A stretch of 8,740 nt of DNA from Candidatus Spyradenecus faecavium (lineage in GTDB: Bacteria > Verrucomicrobiota > Kiritimatiellia > RFP12 > DVOR01), in the NCBI GenBank assembly GCA_018713405.1, contig DVOR01000087.1:1-8740 (forward strand), read 5' to 3'. Below, one piece after another: positions 5,615 to 8,740 of the stretch. Within the stretch, counting starts at the first letter, position 1. Each line of letters starts with the position of its first letter. Made by a program: the position numbers and the translations under genes. Under the pieces are notes generated by a model, which saw nothing but the letters and a program-made list of their open reading frames with translations, was not told the DNA's origin and searched no databases.

Positions 5615-6309
5615 ACTCAACGAACCCTTTCATGCGTCTGCGCAACCACGCCGTGTGGCGGCACGTGCCGCTCCTGGCCGTCGCCGCGATGGTCCTCCTG
5701 CTGGTGGACGGCTCGTCCGTGGCCCTGCCCTTCGAGGGGTGGCTGGCCGGGCACATGGCCTCGGCCACGCGGTGCGTCATCGCGGGCTTCGGGGCGGACG
5801 CCGCCCTGGTGGGGACGGTCGCGCCCTCCTGCTCGGGGCTGCGCACCGCGATCGCGGGGGCCATTCTCGGGGCCTTTCTGGCCCGGCGGAGGGTGCTTGG
5901 GGCGGCCGTGGGCTTTGCCTGCGGGCTTGGTCTGAACCTGGTGCGCCTGGTGGCCGTGGAGGCCTGCTTCCGCGTGAGTCTTCCCTTCGGTCGCACGGTA
6001 CACGACCTTGCGCTCTACCTGATCCTGCTACCGGTGGCGCTCCTTGCCGGGTGGCTCTGGCACGCGGCGCGGCGGCCTGTGCGCGCGGCGCTCGGAACGG
6101 CGGCCCTGACCCTCGGGCTCGTCCTGTTCGCCGTCGACGTGCCGCAACCACCGCAACCGGCGCGGCTCCTCACGGAGGCGCAGTCGCGCGCCCTTTCCAC
6201 CGTCGCCGTCTATGCCACGCTCAAGGGCATGGCGCCCGCGAAGCCTGAGGTTGACCTCACGGCCTTCTATCTCGCACTCCCACGGAAACTGATGGAGGCC
6301 ACGCCATGA
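5611..6309 (+). CDS. exosortase/archaeosortase-family membrane protein
   Basis: The 232-residue product is an integral membrane protein with the hallmark of the exosortase/archaeosortase family. The three key residues occur in order: Cys74 in APSCSGLRTA, Arg112 in GLNLVRLVAVE and His131 in TVHDLALYLIL. Members are transpeptidase-like enzymes that cut sorting signals (PEP-CTERM and relatives) at the outer face of the inner membrane. Hydrophobic segments lie at about residues 19-33, 80-91, 97-118, 131-150 and 157-175, so it is a compact version. A tail of about 55 residues (VPQPPQPARLL onward) probably faces the periplasm. The gene overlaps its neighbours on both sides by ATGA and has GGAGG upstream, so it belongs to the phage late operon. 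No product in the window ends in the motif, membrane helix and basic tail of a known substrate. Confidence 0.8.
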   Translation: MNSTNPFMRLRNHAVWRHVPLLAVAAMVLLLVDGSSVALPFEGWLAGHMASATRCVIAGFGADAALVGTVAPSCSGLRTAIAGAILGAFLARRRVLGAAVGFACGLGLNLVRLVAVEACFRVSLPFGRTVHDLALYLILLPVALLAGWLWHAARRPVRAALGTAALTLGLVLFAVDVPQPPQPARLLTEAQSRALSTVAVYATLKGMAPAKPEVDLTAFYLALPRKLMEATP

Positions 6310-6470
6310 TGCAGAAGATTTTGGACATCCTGCACGCGCTCTGCCTGGCCCTTGCGGCGTGGCTGCGGGGGCGGCGCAGGCGGGAGGCGAACGACGTGCG
6401 CCGGGCGGTGGCCGAGCACGACCGCGAGGGTCTGAACCGGATCTTGCAGGGGCGGAGGGACGACCGATGA
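6306..6470 (+). CDS. 54-residue membrane peptide, possible lysis-cassette member
   Basis: This short gene starts with ATGATG overlapping the exosortase stop and ends overlapping the next start, both as ATGA. The product begins MMQKILDILHALCLALAAWL, one hydrophobic helix, then RGRRRREAND and a charged helix ending LNRILQGRRDDR. The basic cluster after the helix predicts a cytoplasmic C-terminus. GGAGG stands ten bases before the start. Its position before a small phage lipoprotein and a holin-like gene suggests a lysis-related or membrane accessory role, but I do not recognise a defined family. An inner-membrane spanin is less likely, since the charged part seems to lie on the wrong side. Confidence 0.6.
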   Translation: MMQKILDILHALCLALAAWLRGRRRREANDVRRAVAEHDREGLNRILQGRRDDR

Positions 6471-6706
6471 GCGACAAAGCCATCGACCGCATCATCCTCG
6501 CCTGCGCCGCCGTCTGGGCCCTTGTCGCCCTCGCCGCCTGCCTGCAAGGCTGCGCCCCCGCCTACACGGTGGTGCCGGCCGACCGCGAGGCTGTGCCGGT
6601 GCGCCAGACGGCGGAGTCCCCCCGCGCCTACGAGGAAGCCGTGGAAGGCGCCACCGGCTGGTTCGTCCCGGACGCGGTGATGCTGGATCTGCTGGACGCC
6701 GACTGA
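6467..6706 (+). CDS. small phage lipoprotein
   Basis: The 79-residue product has a lipoprotein signal peptide: a hydrophobic stretch (IILACAAVWALVALAAC) ending in the lipobox LQGC, with the lipid-modified Cys at residue 29. The mature part, about 50 residues, contains YTVVPADREAVPV and a C-terminal GWFVPDAVMLDLL. From memory, small lipoproteins with a VPADR segment and a GW-x-VPDA end are common in lysis regions of Gram-negative phages. Such proteins can act as outer-membrane spanin-like components, but this is not shown here. Start by ATGA overlap with the previous gene, with GGAGGGA upstream. It ends the tightly coupled operon; the next gene follows after a 57-base spacer with TTACCA repeats. 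Confidence 0.65.
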   Translation: MSDKAIDRIILACAAVWALVALAACLQGCAPAYTVVPADREAVPVRQTAESPRAYEEAVEGATGWFVPDAVMLDLLDAD

Positions 6707-6715
6707 CCCCGACCG

Positions 6716-6736
6716 CTTACCATTTACCACTTACCA
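6716..6736. repeat. three tandem heptads [C/T]TTACCA
   Basis: CTTACCA, TTTACCA and CTTACCA follow each other without gaps in the spacer between the lipoprotein and holin-like genes. The first two are identical to the pair at 2146-2159, over 4.5 kb away. A GAAAGGAA ribosome binding site for the next gene lies separately at 6749-6756, so here the repeats do not replace it. Confidence 0.75.
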
Positions 6737-6763
6737 ATCCTCCCAAACGAAAGGAACCCCGCC

Positions 6764-7081
6764 ATGATCGACTGGCTGAAAGACCTCTTCTCCGGGCTCT
6801 GGGCCTGGGCCAAACCCAAGCTCGCGGCCCTCTTCACGCTGACGGCCGCGAACGTCGCCCAGGAGGTGCTCGCCCTGGTCAACGACGCCGCGCTCCAGCG
6901 CCTGGCCTATGAGGCCGTCAAGGCCGCCGCCGAGGCCGGGCTCAAGGGCAACGCCGCCTTCGACGCGGCCTTCGCGGCCCTCACCGACAGGCTCAAGGCC
7001 GAGGGCCGCGAGCTCGCCGACAACGTCAAGGACACCCTCGTCCAGAACGCCTACCTCGTCTTCAAGAACGGTCAGGCCTAA
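6764..7081 (+). CDS. small holin-like phage protein
   Basis: The product has 105 residues. The N-terminal third (MIDWLKDLFSGLWAWAKPKLAALFTLTAA) is hydrophobic or amphipathic. The rest is an Ala-rich helical region (LQRLAYEAVKAAAEAGLKG then LTDRLKAEGRELADNVKD). This layout recalls holins of the LLH type, which have one membrane segment followed by an Ala-rich helix pair, and the neighbouring lipoprotein would fit a lysis cassette. Some tail or packaging accessory proteins look similar, and there is no recognisable endolysin in the window to support lysis. The start has GAAAGGAA eight bases upstream, in the same form as before the capsid gene. Codons end mainly in C. Confidence 0.4.
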   Translation: MIDWLKDLFSGLWAWAKPKLAALFTLTAANVAQEVLALVNDAALQRLAYEAVKAAAEAGLKGNAAFDAAFAALTDRLKAEGRELADNVKDTLVQNAYLVFKNGQA

Positions 7082-7093
7082 AGGGCGCACCCC

Positions 7094-8314
7094 ATGCCCG
7101 CCGTCGCCGAGATCCTTGCCGCCAAGGTGCCCATGCCAACCGCGCTGGACAGCGCGGCGATCCGCGCGCGCTGGTCGCGGCGCCTGCGCGAGCAGGCGCT
7201 CTTCTCCGCGCGGATGACGCTGGAGGGCTACCTCCGGCGCGTCCAGGAGGTGCTGGTGCGGATCGCCGAGGGGCGGCTGGACGCCTCCGCCGCCCGTCTC
7301 GCCCTCACCGACAAGCTCGCCGAGCTGGGCTATTCCCCCGAGCCCGGCGCGGAGGGGACGCTGAAGGACGCGCGCTCGCTGGCGCGTCTGAACCTGGTGC
7401 TCAAGACGAACCGTCAGACGGCGGCCTCGCTGGCGCAGTTGGCCGAGAGCGAGGACCCGGACGTCGCGCGGCTCTCCCCCGCCTGGGAGCTCGACAGCGC
7501 CGGGTGGCGCCGCACCCACCGCACCGACTGGCCCCAGCGCTGGAAGGCCGCCGGGGACGCCGTCGGCTGGCAGGGCGCCTGCAAGGGCAGGATGGTGGCG
7601 CTGAAGAGCTCGCCGATCTGGCAGGCGCTGGGCAACGGCGCGGGGGGCTTCCGCGACACGCTGGGCAACCCCTATCCGCCCTTCGCCTTCGGCTCCTCCT
7701 ACGCCTGGTTCCCCGTCGACCGGCTCGAGGCCCGCGAGCTGGGGCTGCTGGACGAGGCGGTGGCCAACCGCGCGCCCCTCCGCCGCGCCGTCGGGCTCCT
7801 CCTGACGGCGGCGACGCTCCGCGCCATCCGCAACCGCGCCGAGCATTGCCCCCGGGACGGCGCCTTTTTGGACGCGGACGGCCAGTGCCATAGCCCCAAG
7901 CACGGCGCCGGGGGAAGCGTTGCAACGACATTGAAGAAAGGCGGTAGGAAACGTTGTACGCAGGCCGAGGCGGACCAAGCGCTCAACGATGGCCTCTCTC
8001 TCCGAGACGGGCAGGGGAACCCCATCCGTTTCGACCGTTTCGTCCGCGACCACTACGTCTTTGGCCAACGAAGAAAGGATAACACGCCCAAACCAGAAAA
8101 CCTGGAGCTTCTGCCCGTGGCCATCCTGGCCGTCCGCCAAGGCTCGCGCGAACTCAAGTTCCCGCGCGGGACGACGCCGGATTATCTCAACCCGCCGCGC
8201 GGCACCCAGGCGGTCTATTCGCTTCCCTTCGAGGGGGGTGTCCTGCGCGTCTATGCCTATGCCGACAGCGGGCGCGTCTCTGGGTGGCATTTGACGAAAG
8301 GGGCAAAAAAATGA
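7094..8314 (+). CDS. MuF-type phage head morphogenesis protein with C-terminal extension
   Basis: The product has 406 residues. Residues 1-125 are helical. The block GNPYPPFAFGSSYAWFPVDR (191-210) followed by EARELGLLD is characteristic of minor head proteins of the Mu gpF/MuF group, which bind near the portal and are packaged in the head. WRRTHRTDW (138-146) fits the preceding part of that family. Residues 251-272 (HCPRDGAFL, DGQCHSPKHG) form a Cys/His linker, after which residues 273-406 look like a separate domain, with KPENLELLPVAIL (333-345), RGTQAVYSLP and a C-terminal GRVSGWHLTKGAKK. MuF proteins often end in toxin or nuclease domains, so a PBECR-like RNase domain is possible, though I cannot confirm catalytic residues. 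DNA of 7915-8130 is visibly less GC-rich than the rest of the gene. The start follows the previous stop by 12 bases with a weak AAAGGG. Confidence 0.65.
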   Translation: MPAVAEILAAKVPMPTALDSAAIRARWSRRLREQALFSARMTLEGYLRRVQEVLVRIAEGRLDASAARLALTDKLAELGYSPEPGAEGTLKDARSLARLNLVLKTNRQTAASLAQLAESEDPDVARLSPAWELDSAGWRRTHRTDWPQRWKAAGDAVGWQGACKGRMVALKSSPIWQALGNGAGGFRDTLGNPYPPFAFGSSYAWFPVDRLEARELGLLDEAVANRAPLRRAVGLLLTAATLRAIRNRAEHCPRDGAFLDADGQCHSPKHGAGGSVATTLKKGGRKRCTQAEADQALNDGLSLRDGQGNPIRFDRFVRDHYVFGQRRKDNTPKPENLELLPVAILAVRQGSRELKFPRGTTPDYLNPPRGTQAVYSLPFEGGVLRVYAYADSGRVSGWHLTKGAKK

Positions 8315-8330
8315 GGGCATCGCAGCCCTC
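8305..8330 (-). terminator. Rho-independent terminator for leftward transcription
   Basis: On the minus strand a perfect 6-bp stem (GAGGGC/GCCCTC, 8325-8330 against 8313-8318) with loop TGCGAT is followed by one A and seven T residues (complement of 8305-8311). There is no T tract on the plus strand, so it terminates only transcription coming from the right. It overlaps the last codons of the MuF-like gene. The only space for a leftward unit that would need it is the non-coding stretch 8331-8460. Confidence 0.65.
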
Positions 8331-8418
8331 GTCAGGGGAGGCAAGCTCCCAAAGGAAACCAATCATCCGGCGGTTGGCAAGCTGCCAAAGGTATCGCCTT
8401 CCGGGAGGCACCCCTGAC
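8331..8418 (-). ncRNA. candidate small structured RNA (leftward)
   Basis: The 88-base block is closed by a perfect 8-bp inverted repeat (8331-8338 GTCAGGGG against 8411-8418) and contains at least two more: GGGAG/CTCCC around loop GCAAG (8336-8350) and TTGGCA/TGCCAA around AGC (8374-8388). Read on the minus strand, it starts with GTCAGGGG, six to seven bases after a TACTAT -10-like box (complement of 8425-8430), and runs directly into the terminator at 8305-8330. This is the layout of an RNA of about 110 bases. No protein frame in it is convincing. I do not recognise a known RNA family. The -35 region is poor, and a rightward leader RNA for the next gene remains possible. Confidence 0.4.
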
Positions 8419-8530
8419 ATCGCCAATAGTAAACCACAAACCATTTGAGAAAGGCAAGCGAAAAATGAGCGTGACGATCACGGGGAAAGTTGCACAATAT
8501 AGTGAACCGAGACGGGCAGGTGGCGGCACG

Positions 8531-8566
8531 CCCTCTGGGGCGCCCCCCGGGGGGCGCCCCAGAGGG
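8531..8566. repeat. perfect 36-bp GC palindrome
   Basis: Two 18-base arms (8531-8548 and 8549-8566) are exact reverse complements with no loop, centred on CCCCCCGGGGGG. Six A residues follow at 8570-8575 on the plus strand, which is the wrong base and side for an intrinsic terminator in either direction. It could be a mobile or repetitive palindromic element, an insertion target, or a protein binding site. Confidence 0.85.
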
Positions 8567-8575
8567 GCGAAAAAA

Positions 8576-8635
8576 GTCAGCGCCTCTGCTAAGATGAAGG
8601 GACGTAAAACAACCTCATCTAGAAAGGACGCTGAC
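8576..8635 (+). promoter_or_regulatory. stem-loop covering the ribosome binding site of the right-hand gene
   Basis: GTCAGCG (8576-8582) pairs with CGCTGAC (8629-8635). Inside, CCT pairs with AGG (8583-8585 against 8625-8627), and CT-A-AGATGA (8589-8597) pairs with TCATCTAG (8615-8622). The AAAGGA at 8623-8628, seven bases before GTG 8636, lies in the 3' arm and would be hidden in the folded mRNA. Transposase genes often carry such hairpins to stop translation of readthrough transcripts from outside promoters. Confidence 0.4.
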
Positions 8636-8740
8636 GTGCCCTATATTAGCACTTTCCCGCTTCCTCGGACACATTGGACGATGGAAGGACGACAAACGTT
8701 GGAACGCTTGTGGAATGAAAATCTCAAACATGGCCGAAAC
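8636..8740 (+). CDS. partial gene, possible IS30-type transposase N-terminus
   Basis: The gene runs off the right edge; 35 codons are visible from GTG 8636. The segment THWTMEGRQTLERLWNENL resembles the start of IS30-family transposases, where a short leader is followed by a pattern like LT-x-EER-x-x-IE-x-L-x-x-x and a helix-turn-helix. Only the first helix can be seen, so another helix-turn-helix protein is possible. GTG 8636 is favoured by AAAGGA at good spacing. ATG 8594 and ATG 8465 lie in the same open frame and would add 14 or 57 residues. Codon use (TTG, AAA, CTT, ACA) differs from all phage genes in the window, which fits a mobile element or host gene rather than the phage block. Confidence 0.4.
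   Translation, partial: MPYISTFPLPRTHWTMEGRQTLERLWNENLKHGRN

Larger units (their letters stand above)
8315..8593. other. non-coding, hairpin-rich junction
   Basis: This stretch between the phage block and the right-hand gene has a lower GC content than the phage genes except for one palindrome. It holds the candidate leftward RNA, three copies of GGCAAGC (8340, 8376, 8453) and a 36-bp palindrome. An ATG at 8465 with a modest AAAGG upstream opens a frame that stays open to the window edge in the same phase as the right-hand gene, so an N-terminally longer protein cannot be excluded. Its predicted product across the palindrome is low-complexity (GGGTPSGAPPGGRPRG), which argues against it. Confidence 0.45.

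Noticed and set aside
6731..8362. 543-codon open frame on the minus strand opposite the holin-like and MuF genes
   Set aside because: It has the same shadow composition (Gly/Arg/Ala/Leu), and its frame crosses an intrinsic terminator and two well-supported plus-strand genes.
8331..8418. Retron-type msr/msd RNA, suggested by the 8-bp terminal inverted repeat
   Set aside because: No reverse transcriptase is visible, and the downstream gene looks like a transposase or helix-turn-helix protein.
8531..8575. 36-bp palindrome as an intrinsic terminator
   Set aside because: A residues follow on the plus strand and no T tract follows on the minus-strand side, so neither direction has the required U tract.

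Overview
This window is high-GC, probably bacterial DNA. It carries one long rightward block of tailed-phage genes (about 283-8314), most likely an integrated Mu-like prophage, and a compositionally different, less GC-rich right end (about 8315-8740) that contains a hairpin-rich non-coding stretch and the first part of another rightward gene. A phage exosortase-like protein, several Sec-type signal peptides and a lipoprotein point to a Gram-negative (diderm) host. The abundance of short intergenic tandem repeats and the exosortase would fit the Lentisphaerota/Kiritimatiellota/Verrucomicrobiota group, but that placement is inference only.

Layout, left to right. 1-282 is non-coding: a strong intrinsic terminator (178-206) closes an unseen upstream unit, followed by four exact-period 9-bp TGTCCA repeats. 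283-2106 is the head module: a Mu gpI-like maturation protease with an in-frame internal start for a scaffold, then the major capsid protein. 2163-2591 is a small connector-like gene. 2601-3811 is a tail-fibre-like gene broken by a -1 frameshift near 3138. From 3814 to 6706 six genes follow with 2-nt spacing or 4-base ATGA overlaps: three exported proteins, an exosortase/archaeosortase-family membrane protein with the expected Cys, Arg and His, a 54-residue membrane peptide and a small lipoprotein. 6764-7081 is a holin-like small protein. 7094-8314 is a MuF-type head morphogenesis protein with a C-terminal extension of different composition, possibly a toxin-like domain.

The right end holds an intrinsic terminator that works only for leftward transcription, directly beside an 88-nt block of nested inverted repeats. 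Together these look like a small leftward non-coding RNA. A perfect 36-bp GC palindrome follows, then a stem-loop that covers the ribosome binding site of a partial gene resembling the N-terminal helix-turn-helix of an IS30-type transposase.

The most unusual element is the exosortase-like gene, translationally coupled with signal-peptide proteins inside a phage late operon. None of these proteins carries a recognisable PEP-CTERM-type tail, so its substrate is unknown. Two further signs of mosaic assembly are a sharp change of third-codon-position usage in the middle of one gene (about 4379) and the unusual position of the MuF gene after the fibre and lysis-like genes. No portal, terminase, integrase, tRNA, rRNA or CRISPR array is visible.
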